From Podospora pseudocomata (Eukaryota; Ascomycota; Sordariomycetes; Sordariales; Podosporaceae), in the NCBI RefSeq assembly GCF_035222375.1, contig NC_085891.1:1984001-2048000 (forward strand): a DNA stretch of 64,000 nt, given 5' to 3'. The notes under the pieces were generated by a model. It ran no database searches and was not told the DNA's origin. It saw nothing but the letters and a program-made list of their open reading frames with translations. A program made the position numbers and the translations under genes. Position 1 is the stretch's first letter. Each line of letters opens with the position of its first letter. Below are positions 23,208 to 34,400 of the stretch, one piece after another.

Positions 23208-25114
23208 TCAAGCCGTAGTATAACCCACAAGCCCATCCACCTCCACAAACCACTCCTCAGGGTGCCCATCCCTCCCGGTCATCTCCGCCTCCTTCACATC
23301 AACCACCATCTTCTCCCTCAGCTCCCTAGTAATCTCCTCCACATCCACATCCAAATACCTCCTCAAAAACCCTCCGACCTCAATATTCTCCACATTTCCC
23401 CTGATATCCTCCGTCCCCGGCCCCCCGCTGCTATAAATATTCACATCCACGGCCGAATGCCCATGGGTAGACCATCCAATCCTCGCCCGGATGCTCACCA
23501 TTTTCGAAAATATATTCATCGCCAGTAAAGGATTCGACGCCAGAGCATTGATCTCAATCTCCAACGCATCCTTGATCCCCAATCTCTTCTCCACCAAATC
23601 CTCCCTGATCCAGTCCTGAAGCTGCTGCTGCTCCTCGACCGGGTTCGCGATCATGTGTTGCTGTAACAGTAGCGTGAGATACTCGGCCGAGGCATTCGCC
23701 TGCAGCAGAACCTCGGGATGCCAGTTGTATACAGGCAGCTCATTCGGCGCCTGCCAGGCAGTCGACAACCCACCCGTCTCGTGATCGCTCGTCGCAACCA
23801 AAACACCCTCCGTATCCGACTCCTCGATAAACTCCAACACGGCATTAAAAGTCTTGTCATACTCCAACACCTCCCTCACCTGCGCCGCCGGATCATTGAT
23901 ATGTCCCGCGTGATCAATCCTGCTCCCCTCAATCATCAAGAAAAAGCCCTTCTCACTATCCTTGGTCGCCTCCTCCAACGCCTTCAAAGCCGTGACCGCC
24001 ATCTCGCTTAAGCTAGGGTAGACATCATTCATATGCCTGCGGTCAATCTCAAACGGCACATCCCTCTCGGCAAACAACCCCAACAACGGCAAGCTCACAT
24101 TCTTCCCCAACTTGAGCGAGTCAAACCCAGCCCTGTCATCCACATACCCCCACCCATGCTTCTTCTGCCCAATCTCCACAACATCAACATCATCCTGTCT
24201 GCAACTCCCCGCGGTAGAGTTCTTCAAGAAATGACATCTCCCACCCCCCAAAATCAAATCCACTGACCGTCCCAACACCCCCTCCCCAATCTCCTGCATC
24301 GCAATCTCATCCATCTGCCATCGATACCCAACATGACTAGCAAAACACGCCGGCGTCGCATCCGTCACATCCGTCGTGACAACCAAACCAGTCTTGTACC
24401 CCGCCCGTTTGGCAGCCTCGAGGACCGTACCGCAGGGCTTAAACCCGGGTTCCATCCCGATAGCGCCGTTGTAACTCTTCCTCGCACAGCTAAACGCCGT
24501 AGCCCCAGCCGCAGAGTCCGTCACCCATGAATTTGACGATCTTGTTCTCGACGTGCCCCAAAAGTGCTGATCCAAGACGAGGGTGTCATCCATGGGGAGA
24601 TTATTGACGTGCTGTCTGAATGTTCGAGTGAGAGACAGGGAGGCAGGGCCCATGCCGTCGGATACCATAAAGATGAGGTTGCGCTTGCGGTCTTTCTTCG
24701 GGGGGAGGGAGGAGATGGCTGGGTAGGGGGTTCCCGTGCCTGGATCGCCGGGGATGATGGGGATGGGGTCGGTGGGGGTGGGTGGGTTGGCGGTGCTGTT
24801 GCGGTGTTGGAGGACTACTGCCAGGACGATTACTCCGGCTGTTGCGAGGAGGGCCCAGGAGAAGAGGAGGAGCTCGCGGACGGTGCGGGTGCGGGCGGTG
24901 GGCGTTGGTGAGAGTGGGGTGCCGTGGATGGCGGCATCTTCTTGTTCGGCGCGGCGGAGGGAGTCGCTTGAGTTGCGCGAGGGTACTCCATCTGCTAGTA
25001 GCGGCGTGCGCTCCCCGGACGCCGGTTTGGACGTCGGGGACTGGGAGAGGTGTTGGTCAGATGATGTTATGTTGATGAGGATGGCATGGGATGTTGGGGT
25101 AGTGAACTCACCAT
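23208..25114 (-). CDS. PHO8: Vacuolar (repressible) alkaline phosphatase, Pho8 type
   Basis: Two exons, 25114-25112 (the ATG only) and 25040-23208, giving 611 residues. The cytosolic N-terminus is followed by a single membrane segment (LLLFSWALLATAGVIVLAVVL, about residues 50-70), a type II anchor as in yeast Pho8. The catalytic domain shows MVSDGMG (metal-binding Asp), the nucleophile motif DSAAGATAFSC, IEGSRIDHAGH and ATSDHETGG, all metal-ligand motifs of alkaline phosphatases. The enzyme hydrolyses phosphomonoesters in the vacuole lumen. The first exon carries the start codon alone: ATG is followed at once by GTGAGT, and the acceptor CTCCCAG joins it to SPTSKPASGERTPLL. The next in-frame Met lies inside the catalytic domain, so the spliced start is well supported. 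Confidence 0.93.
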
Positions 25115-26122
25115 CGTCGCTCGCTCCTATTCGGGTGTTGGTAAACTGTCAAACGCAAATATTGACTCAAATCTGTCTATCGTCTGAAAGTTGTCAATAC
25201 TGTGTTTCTGTCAAAATCCAAAATTGAGTTTGACGGCGCGGGTAGATAAACTACTGGGGAGTTGGAAAACCGTTGACCGTGACTCGAGAACGTTTGGGGG
25301 AGGTTGGGGGAACCTGGGGAGCCTGGAACATCGGCTAGCCTGCAATGCCTAGACCTGCAGGGGCTGAGCGTGAAATGTATTACTCCCAACTACCAAGTCT
25401 CAACGTTGAGCCCGATTGCGGACAAATAGCATTTTCTCCTAAAGACCGGAACGCTAGCTATATCTAATATTTAGCTCCATTTTTATTAGTTAAACTAGGG
25501 CTTAGGTTTTCCAATGTTAAAGTTTCTACGAAATACAGGTAAATAAGTTTTTACTATATATCACATCTTTTAATACACTCTAATAGTAAATATTAAAATG
25601 ATTAAAATCGTTGAAATCTTTAGAGCTATTTAAAACTATTAAGGCTATTAAAAGCTGTGAGAGTCGTTTAAAACTATTAAAGCTATTTAAAGCTGTTGAA
25701 ATCTTTTAAAACTTCTGAAGCTGTTAAACTTTTCAACTATAACGGTAAAGTTAGCGACAGTTTTGGCTTATATAAGTAATAATAGTAGTAGTTAAATATA
25801 TGAAAATTAGTATTTAAATTTATTAAAAGTAAGCTTATATAAAAAAACATTTATTTTTATAGTGTTTTTTGTCTTTTATAATCTTAAGAAACCCTTGTGG
25901 ATCAAAATGCTAGATATAACTAGCGTTCCGGTCTTCAAGAAAAATCGCTACTTGTCCTTAGCTGGGCTCCTCGACGTCATCCCCCCACCCCCACATGAAA
26001 GCCTCGCCAATTAACAAACACAACCCATGCAATGACAGCATCCCCCTTGTGACTACCCAACACATCAAACATCAACACCGCTCTTTCAAACTCAAGTTCA
26101 CCCACCTCAAACACAGCAAATC
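25115..26122. other. Divergent intergenic region containing an AT-rich inverted-repeat element
   Basis: Upstream of both the alkaline phosphatase gene and the small SnoaL-like gene. Its centre (25442-25936) is the AT-rich element annotated separately; the flanks are unremarkable. Confidence 0.6.
25442..25936. mobile_element. AT-rich element with terminal inverted repeats, likely RIP-mutated DNA transposon or MITE
   Basis: About 495 bp, clearly richer in A and T than its surroundings. The left end reads AAGACCGGAACGCTAG then CTATATCTA (25442-25466). The right end (25912-25936) is its reverse complement except for one base (TTATATCTA), so 24 of 25 positions pair. The interior has an imperfect 39-bp-period direct repeat (TAAAACTATTAAGGCTATT near 25631, TAAAACTATTAAAGCTATT near 25669) and no open frame. 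TpA-rich sequence between intact termini is what repeat-induced point mutation leaves behind. No clear target-site duplication was seen. Confidence 0.75.
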
Positions 26123-26560
26123 ATGTCCCCAAGCAAAGCCTCCCTCCTTTCCGCCACAACCTCCTTCTGCCACTCCCTCTCCGCTCAGTCACCCCCCTCC
26201 ACCATCCTCTCCCACTTCTCCTCCTCCCCCGACACTCTAATCTACGAACATGGCCTCCCCCAGTTAGCTCCCTTTCTTGGCCGAGAATTCAAAGGTCCTT
26301 CCGGCCTCAAAGAGTATTTCCATCTCCTCTCCAAGCATCTCGCCTACAAAGACATGCACTTCAGCAATTACTTTGCCGACCCCGAAGCCCTCAAGGTATC
26401 AGTCCGAGGCGAAGCAACATTCACCTGGCTCTCGACCAACCAGTCCTGGGACGAGGTCTTTACATATGTCTTGGAGTTTGACAATGACAATAAACTGACC
26501 AAGTATGAAATCTGGGCTGATTCAGGGGCTGCCTACCTGGCCAGTCAGGGGCTGTTATAG
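26123..26560 (+). CDS. Small SnoaL/NTF2-like fold protein, unknown function
   Basis: Single exon, 145 residues, no signal peptide. The pattern (FFSSSPDTLIYEHG-type N-terminus, FLGREFKGPSGLKEYFHLL, EATFTWLSTNQSWDEVFTYVLEFDNDNKLTKYEIWADS) matches the cone-shaped SnoaL-like/NTF2-like fold of about 130-150 residues found in many fungal hypotheticals. No catalytic assignment can be made. The preceding TCAAATC ATG context and the lack of upstream in-frame Met support this start. An A18-19 run follows the gene at 26636-26654. Confidence 0.8.
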   Translation: MSPSKASLLSATTSFCHSLSAQSPPSTILSHFSSSPDTLIYEHGLPQLAPFLGREFKGPSGLKEYFHLLSKHLAYKDMHFSNYFADPEALKVSVRGEATFTWLSTNQSWDEVFTYVLEFDNDNKLTKYEIWADSGAAYLASQGLL

Positions 26561-26635
26561 ACAGATAGAATTACATTCAATTGAAACCCCCAATCTCGAA
26601 TCCTAGAAGGGACCATTTCGCTACAAAACCAAAAC

Positions 26636-26654
26636 AAAAAAAAAAAAAAAAAAG
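26636..26654. repeat. Poly(A) tract
   Basis: Run of about 19 A in the 3' flank of the SnoaL-like gene. It may be a microsatellite or a retroposon scar. Confidence 0.8.
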
Positions 26655-26760
26655 CAGGAGACGCTGGGTATACACACCATCACCATCTCACCCCTGACCA
26701 CTTAACCAAAGTCCACCACATCCTCGTCCTCCACTCCTTCACCCGACCGAGATATTTATC

Positions 26761-28872
26761 CTAATCAACATACCTCTTTAGACTCTTTGGATACATGAGA
26801 TGCAACCGATCCCGAAAATGTGCATGCTTGATCCCGTTGGGCCTCGCCTGGGCAAAGTGCTCGATCGCATCCTCAACCTTCCACCCCAACCTCTCCACCA
26901 AATAACACACAATCAAAAACCCCGTCCGGTTAAACCCATAATGACAATGCACCCCAATCTCAAACTTGGTTTGCTTCGCTCTGATCTCGTCCACCTTCTC
27001 GATAAACCGATCAATATCCGCCCTCGACGGCGGAATCTTCGACACCGTTGCCACCTTGTGATAGCTGACCTGCCAAACCCTCAAATTGTTCGGTTCGTAC
27101 ACAGGCGTGTCGTGCGAGATGTCAATCACATCCCTAATGGTTTTCCCCCCGTACTTTGCCCCAAACTTCTGAGGAGAGTGCTCACCATCCGTCTCCCTCA
27201 ACGTCTTCATCGCCCTAAACACCCCCGCAATCGGGTCCGACACGGGCACCACACCCCGCCACTTCTCATAATTCTTCACATCCCACTTCCCACCCTCGTT
27301 CAAATACTGCAGCTGCCAACTCAGGTCCAACCTCTTAGTGATTTGGTCGGTCAAAAACTCCGATATCAACCCAGCCACCATCTCCTCGGAAAAAAGCAGC
27401 CCATGACCCCCAACCTTAATATCAAAATTCTTAATATACTTCGGTGGGTGCGACGGCAGAGGCGGAATCCAACTGTCCAAACTCGGCGTCTCCGAAGCAC
27501 AAGACTCCTCAGGAGTTGAGCTCGACAAGCTAGCCACCTCAGAGTCCCTAACCATAGAAGTCGGAGGAGCAGGAGCAGCACCGCCACCCCCCACGCTAGT
27601 ATTCGAACCCGGTGATCCCCGAGACCGCGCGCCCGCGCTCCCCAAGCTCAGAGTCGAAATAGGTGAATTCCTCCAATCCAAAATCCGGCCCGCCCTCCAC
27701 GGCGGCGTCGTGTGCGAGCACTCAACCAAATCATAAACCATCTCCGCCACCCACATCGGCGTAATCTCATCCAACCACCCACTGATTATCAAGACCGGAA
27801 CCTGAAGGCCCGTCCAGACACTATTCTCCGGGAACCCCCCCTTTGGATTCCCCTTTTCATCAAACTCTGGCAACATCCCCCAAGCCATACGTCTAAACAC
27901 GGGCGTTCTGCTCTGGTAGTTAAACATGAGCTGCAGCTTCCTCGCCTTGGCATCCGCCATGGGGCCAACAATCCGACTGACACTCGCACTGTTGATCCCC
28001 CCCCTCCTATCCCAAGCCCTCCAGAGATCGAAAATGAAACCCGGGATCCAAAGCAGTCGCCGATACTTTTTCACCTGCTCCTCCGTCGGCATCAGAGCCG
28101 GGCACATAGCCACAAGTCCAAGAACACTGTCACAAAGATCCGACTGTATCTCGTGCCGAGGGTTGATAAGCAGTGTCGCCAGTCCACATCCCATACTGTG
28201 CGCTATCAACACCACCCGCTGCCTCTCTTCACGATAGTCATTGATGATCATCTCCAAGAGTTCCACAAGCGCATCAGTAGTGTAAGCGACCCAGCTGGTG
28301 TTGGTGTATTCTGAACGTCCGCATCCTGGCAGATCCACGGCAAGACAAGACGCAAGGTGGGTGAGGCTGGTCAGGATCCGGTGGAACTGGGCTACTGACC
28401 CCCCGAGACCGTGGATGAAGACGAGGAGGGGGAGTGGTGGGTCTTTGGGGAGGTTGTCTGTTTGTGGGTGTTTTCGGTAAAAGATACGGAGTTTGTTGTA
28501 GAAGGCTTTGGAGGTGGTGTAGGACTTGAATTCAGAGTATTTTTCGAGGAGGGGAGGATCTGTTGATTTGGCGTCGAGCTTCTCTTCTGTGAAAACCATG
28601 GCCACCATCCAGAGCGCCAGGCCGCTTGTGGCTGTGAGGGCAAAGGCTTTGAAGAATTTGGATTTGAGGGATAGTCCTTTGACGGATGTTAGTGCGGATT
28701 CCGTAATGATTTTGGGTGGGGGTTCGGTGGTTAGTGAGTGTTCATGCCAACATTTGGCAGATTCAGTGATGATTTTGGGTAATAGCATGGTGAATTTGGG
28801 TGGGGGTTGGGGGGTCAGTGAGTGACCGTGCCGACATGCGGCGGCTTTCGTGATGACTTGGGGTAGTAGCAT
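26761..28872 (-). CDS. Alpha/beta-hydrolase fused to a dual-specificity (capping-enzyme-like) phosphatase domain
   Basis: Single exon, 703 residues. Residues 1-62 hold tandem repeats. A hydrophobic segment lies at about 76-94. The hydrolase part has the oxyanion motif HGLGG (154-158), the nucleophile elbow AHSMG (Ser226), a later Asp in IISGWLDEITP and a His in VGGHGLLF, a complete triad. A Ser/Gly/Pro-rich linker is inserted before the His. The C-terminal 150 residues form a DSP/PTP-like domain with HCHYGFNRTG, that is a C-X5-R loop (Cys643, Arg649). This form resembles RNA 5'-triphosphatase domains of metazoan capping enzymes (HCTHGFNRTG) more than ordinary MAP-kinase phosphatases. The combined function is unknown; both active sites look intact. 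Alternative later starts at the repeated Met codons are possible. Confidence 0.88.
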   Translation of the reverse strand: MLLPQVITKAAACRHGHSLTPQPPPKFTMLLPKIITESAKCWHEHSLTTEPPPKIITESALTSVKGLSLKSKFFKAFALTATSGLALWMVAMVFTEEKLDAKSTDPPLLEKYSEFKSYTTSKAFYNKLRIFYRKHPQTDNLPKDPPLPLLVFIHGLGGSVAQFHRILTSLTHLASCLAVDLPGCGRSEYTNTSWVAYTTDALVELLEMIINDYREERQRVVLIAHSMGCGLATLLINPRHEIQSDLCDSVLGLVAMCPALMPTEEQVKKYRRLLWIPGFIFDLWRAWDRRGGINSASVSRIVGPMADAKARKLQLMFNYQSRTPVFRRMAWGMLPEFDEKGNPKGGFPENSVWTGLQVPVLIISGWLDEITPMWVAEMVYDLVECSHTTPPWRAGRILDWRNSPISTLSLGSAGARSRGSPGSNTSVGGGGAAPAPPTSMVRDSEVASLSSSTPEESCASETPSLDSWIPPLPSHPPKYIKNFDIKVGGHGLLFSEEMVAGLISEFLTDQITKRLDLSWQLQYLNEGGKWDVKNYEKWRGVVPVSDPIAGVFRAMKTLRETDGEHSPQKFGAKYGGKTIRDVIDISHDTPVYEPNNLRVWQVSYHKVATVSKIPPSRADIDRFIEKVDEIRAKQTKFEIGVHCHYGFNRTGFLIVCYLVERLGWKVEDAIEHFAQARPNGIKHAHFRDRLHLMYPKSLKRYVD
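28700..28872 (-). repeat. Coding tandem repeat, about 84 bp unit
   Basis: The 5' end of the hydrolase-phosphatase gene contains about two and a half copies of a unit encoding LLPKIITESAKCWHEHSL or variants, followed by a PPPK linker. The first two copies are diverged at several residues but remain in frame. Confidence 0.75.
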
Positions 28873-29769
28873 GGTGAAGTTGGGGTGGTGGTGGGTGTAT
28901 CATAAAGAGAAGATAGGTGTGTTTGAGGAAATATTGTCATTGGACATACAAGATGAGAAAATAAAGAAAAGACCGGCCTTCCAGAAGAGTGAGAGAATCG
29001 GAAATCTCAGGGCTGATGGTAGTTTCCAATTGAAGTGATTGTATCAGGCGGCGAGAGTAGTTGGGTTGAGTGTGGTAAGAGTCATCCGAACTGGATGAAA
29101 CAAGGAGATGGCGATTGGCTTGGTTTTTCGCTGGGGTTCTTATAAGAGAGCAGGAAAGAATGAAGAAAGGGCAGGAGAAAAAGACCAAAGACGGTATTCT
29201 TTGGAAGGCGGCGCAGGAAAGAGCAGTGGTGTTTAATGACAAACGATCAGGTCGAGATGGAAATTGGAAAGAGCCGGTGCCGACTGCCCGGTCAGTCAGA
29301 GCTTCACCTTCACCGAAGACCTGCCGCCATGGAATTAGCCGAGCCACGCAGACGGGATACACTGAGATTTGTTTCCCGGGCAAACAGGTGTTTGTGTACC
29401 ATGGCACTAAGTACAACCTGTCAATTGGATATCCTGTGAGACTACCATCGCATTCACTGTCTTGCTATGTGTGTCTATGTGTCTTGGATATCTCATGAGG
29501 GTTATCCGATAGTTTTGATCATTAAACCCGCTTAGCTGCATATCTACGCATAACGGCGGGCCGAACTGCAGACCCACCCGGTCCCGCAGCGTCATCACAA
29601 GGAAGGATCAGGGAACAGCTTCCGAGTCACAGCGACGCCGGACCGGACCCGCCCTGGATGCCCTACCCCTTTCCGGCCACCCGAAATAGCGCGCCTAGCT
29701 CCGGCAACCTCCAACCTAACCAGAACATCACCAACACAGACACTACCTAACCTCATAACCGCCACCGTC
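28873..29769. other. Divergent intergenic region
   Basis: About 0.9 kb upstream of both the hydrolase-phosphatase gene and the DUF1640 gene. I see no supported frame, repeat or RNA gene. Confidence 0.6.
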
Positions 29770-31227
29770 ATGGCCACCCACCGCCTGACCTTCCTCTACC
29801 CCCACCTATTCAAATCAACAGCCCGCTGGGGTGAGCCCGCAATCGCTGCCCGAGGAGCTCGTCGCAAGTCGCAACACCCACCTGCCTTCCTCTGCCAACA
29901 CCAACACCATGGCTTCACATCGCCCTCGGCCGGGAGACAAGCCGCCTTTGCCAAACGAGCCGGCAAGGGCGTAGAGCCACTGCCACACCACGAGACCTCT
30001 GACTTGCCCCCTAAACCCGCGCAAGACAGCAAACAAGATGGAGCTGGGAAGCATAGTCAAGATTCGAAGCCAGGAGACGAAGGGAAACAGCAAGACACAA
30101 AACAAGACGCCCCCGAAAGTCAACAAGAGACTCACCACAAAACAATCAAACCAACCACCCCCGCCGATACCCAAACCAGCGGTCCAATCCACGACCCTCC
30201 TCCTCCGCCACCACCACCACCACCCCAACCCGCCCACGACCCCTCCACAATCGAACTCCCTCCCCCATCCGACATCGACCCGATCATCCAAACGAAAAAG
30301 GGGTCACCAATGGATGAAATCCTCCACATGGGCCCTCCCCCCTCTTCCTCCCCGGACGCGCCATCATCACCTATAACCCCCTCCTCCCCCTCAGAACCAC
30401 CCCCCTCAACCACAGAAACCACCACCACCACCACTACCACCACCATCTCTTCCCAAGAGAACGCAACCACCCAACAAAAACCCAAACAAACCTACATCCA
30501 CCACTTCGACTCCTACTCCCTAGTCAAACACCTCTCCTCCCCCGACCAACCCCCCAAATACACCCTCCCCCAATCCATCGCCCTCATGAAAGCCATCCGC
30601 GCCCTCCTCGCCCACAACCTCGACAACGCCCAATCCGGCTTAGTGTCGCGCTCTGACGTCGACAACGAAACCTACCTCTTCCGCGCCGCCTGCTCCGAGC
30701 TCTCGACCGAAGTCCGCAAAAACCGCCGGGTAGCCGATGAGCAGCTCCGGCAGCAGAGAACACACCTCCAGCACGAAGTCGATATCCTCACCCAGCGGCT
30801 CAATCAAGACCTGTTGACACTTACAGACAGCGTAAGGGGCATGTTCAACGACCGTAAGATGGCTGTTAGGGAGGAGCAAAAGGCTGTTGAATCTAGGGTT
30901 TGTCTCCCCTTTCTACACAATGAGATGGTGTGTTGACATTGAAAATAGATTCAACAAATTAATTACAAAATATCAGTCATGTTGAACTCGGATTCGAAAT
31001 CCGAGATTGAAGAGGTGAGGTGGGTCTTGATTAGGAGGTCCGTCCTCGGGATTTTGTTCATGGCCGTCTTGACGCTCGGCACGTTGAGGTACGCCACATT
31101 TGTGAATAGCAAACGGAAAAAGGAGATGGAACAGAGGCAAAAAGAGCAAGAGGAGATGAGGAGGAGTAACGGGATGAAAGATCACAGTCCTGCGCCCGAG
31201 GCGGCGCAGATTTTGGCTGCTAGCTAG
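29770..31227 (+). CDS. Mitochondrial DUF1640 coiled-coil protein (Fmp32/MCUR1/CCDC90 family)
   Basis: Two exons (29770-30897, 30949-31227), 468 residues. The N-terminus is basic and Arg-rich (HLFKSTARWGEPAIAARGARRK), as expected for a mitochondrial presequence. The DUF1640 part begins with YIHHFDSYSLVKHL and continues through FRAACSELSTEVRKNRR and a long coiled coil to a single C-terminal membrane segment (SVLGILFMAVLTLGTLRYA). Yeast Fmp32 takes part in cytochrome c oxidase assembly, and mammalian MCUR1 is tied to calcium uptake and respiratory assembly; the exact role here is inferred. It is more than twice the length of yeast Fmp32 because of a low-complexity Gln/Pro/Ser/Thr-rich region at about residues 75-235. 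Confidence 0.88.
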
Positions 31228-31403
31228 TGACGGGCGAGCAGGGAATGGGAAATGTAATAATATCGTGAGACAATATCGAGTAGTGAGTGATCACCAAACA
31301 GAGATGAAAACTGTAAACAGTCACCAAAATGATGGGAACCGAAGGTAATACTCTAACCTGCTTCATGTTCACTGTCACATCTATATATATACACTCCCCT
31401 TCC

Positions 31404-34400
31404 TCAACCCCCAAAATTCATCTTCAGCGCAATCGTCGGCCTTTCCTCCTCCTCCCCTTGCCCCCCCTTATCCCGCCCCTGCCCCAACGCCCTCCCACTC
31501 CTGATAACCCCCTCCATAAACCCCCTCTGCTCCTCCCCCATCCCCCCAACCACAGCCCTAAACGCGCTCTGGTCCACGCTCGCCAGCTCCAGCAACCTCG
31601 CCGACGTCTCCTTCGCAATCACCCCACCATCCTGCACATCATCCTCGCTCGCCGCCCTAGACAGCAACATGGGAATGACCAACGCCATGGCAATCGGGCT
31701 GTGATCCTTCGACAAAGTCCCTACATACTGACACAACGCCTGCGCGACCAGCATCCGGGCGTTTTCCGGGTCTTCCCTGTTGGTGTCCGTCACAAAGGCG
31801 ATCAGACGGGGGAACAAGAACCGTGTGATTGTCAGGTCAGCGACAGTCTTCTTGCTGCCCGCGTGGAGAAGCAAAGAGCGGAGGCAGTTGGCTGCCATTT
31901 TTGCCGTCTGTTTGTTATAACGCTGTTAGTTGTGGGCGGCGGGAAAGGGGAAAAAAAAAAGGGGGGGGGGCAGGACATACCATCCGATCAGTCAAACAAT
32001 CCACCACCTCCTCCAAAAACCTCGCCACAAGCGGCTCACTCCCCCGCAAATGGTTCTCCCCCGCCGTAAACAAGATCGTCATAGCCAGTAAGCAATTCTT
32101 GACACACCCCAGACTGGCCGGTGTTTCCCTCTGCTGACCCTTGAGGTAAATCGACAGGAACCTTCTCAGGCATCCCAAAAGTTGGATATCCGTCGCCGAG
32201 TGCTCCTCGTCATCGTTTACCCTTCTAGATTGCGACATGCTACTGATGAACCGCTTCAGAGTGGGGAGTGACTGCGGTACAATCACCTCCTGGCAGGCAG
32301 AGTTGGCGAGGGTGGTAGCAAAGATATGGATAATGCAGGCATGGAGGTCTGTCTTGATGACGGGGGGGAACACCTCAGCAGCATCAACCAGTGCGTTCAA
32401 CGCTGTCTTGATTAGCAACACCGCCTCTTCCGTCATTTGGTGACGCATTGGTTGAGGGGTCTCGCTCAGACCAGGCAGCAGGCCGGACAACACCAAGACA
32501 ATGATCCGAGTGAGCTCAAACAGCTGCTCAATGTCCTCGGATAGCTCCCCGCTATCGGCCTCGTTCTTCTTCCTTGCTGCAGGGTGGGCAACGCATAGAG
32601 CCCTCGCAATTTCGACGATAACTCCCTGAACGTCAAGTTCCTCGGTGAGAACAAGTCTATCCAAGAGATCCATTGTCTCGGAGAAGATAGCATCTCTATA
32701 AATCGCATGACCAGAGACGCTCGGGTGCAGAATCTTCTTCAGCGCCTTGAGAATAGCCAAAGTCTGTTCCTGCGTCGCCAGCGATTCACTCTGCCCCGGC
32801 TTGGTCGCCAATGCCTCAAAAGCAACACCAAAAAGCACAAAGAAAAAGGCCAGGGGCTCATCCCGATAGTTGATATCAGCACCCTTGGACCCTCCCCCAT
32901 TCGTGCTGTTCGGACCAGTCACCTCCTTGCCGTCCAACGCATCAAAGACAAACTCGCTGTCCTGCTCAATAAGACTGGCGATGGCATCCACCAGCTTGAG
33001 CCAAGAATCTTGATAAAACTTGAGCTGCGTCTCACGGTTCAGGGCAGCATAGACTGTATCCAAGCTACCAGAAAGTGAGGGGGGTCCCAGAGTCATGGAG
33101 ATATCCGGCTCGAAGCGCAGCCTGGCAAACTCGCGCAGAGACTCCAGCCAAAGAGGTGTCAACGTGCCAATATGTGGCTTGAGCACGTCCAGTAGATACT
33201 TCTGCTCAGAGCTAGCAACCTGAAGCTCAGCCCAGGCACCAAACACGGACATCTTGACCATGACCCTGGCGTTTGAACTGAGGCCCTTGAGATCGCCGAT
33301 ACCAGCATTCTCATCTTCTGTGGCAAAGTTCTCCAGCGAGCTGACCAAGGTCTTGAGAATTCTCCCCATCCTGTCCACGTCTGTGACGATGCCGGTTGAA
33401 ATGAAGCCGGCACAAACATCAACTGCCTCGGCTGCCAGTTCAGGAGATGAATCTGCTGCAAAGGCAGGTGTCAGGGCAGAGCTGATCTGGGCCTGGTACT
33501 GCTCTAGCAGCATGGCTTCCTCAAAGTCAGGATCCGGTGTCTTTCCAAACATCTTGAGCACAGCACCGATGATCTTGAGACCCCAAATCCGTTGCTCAAC
33601 GACGCCAGACGTAGACGCCGAGAAGGCCATACGGACCACATCGGCAACCTTGCTCTGCAGTGCCGTATAAGCCTCAGACTCGCCATGAGAAGCAACCTCC
33701 TTGGTGACGATGGTAAAGATGTCATGCAAACACTCCATCGCAAAGGTAGTAACCTGCCACCTCAACGGCTCAACATCTGACCCGCTCGGCGCAGAAGCAT
33801 CATCTTTCGCGGCCCCAGCAGCAAACCCAGCAACCTCCTCATCCTGCAACTCAAGCCCCCCGTTGCTCTTCTTCGTCACCGCCGTCGCCCTAACCGCCTC
33901 CTTCGGCCTCGTCATCTTCAACACATGTTGAAACCTCGCCAACCAAGCCGTCGTATTCGGCACACAAGTCTGCCTCATCCAATTCCTAATCGTATTCCTC
34001 ATCCCCTCATGCCCCGGATCCTCATCCAGCACCAACCACAACTGATCCTCAAACCCCCTTTCCGCCGCCTCAATAACATCATACGGATTCCTCTTCATCA
34101 GATTATGCAACCCATCCACCGCCACATCCCTCAATCCCTTCTCATCCCCGCCGCCCCCCCTAACCAAATACCTCTGCAACGTCCTCACATACTCTTTAAA
34201 ATCCACATACCCCGGCGCATACAGCGTCAAATGCTCCAAACAAACCAAACTCCCCCTCTGCGTCTCCAAATCGCCCTCCTCCTTCCCAAAAAAACCCACC
34301 AGCGTCAAGATCAACTCCCTCGACTTTGTCGAGTCCTGCAAGTCCGGCCCAAGCACATTAATCAAACTATCCACCCCCCTCGCAATCGCCGCCGTAGTCC

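Noticed and set aside
26800-28314. Long plus-strand open frames
   Set aside because: They are antisense to the hydrolase-phosphatase gene and show only codon-shadow composition.
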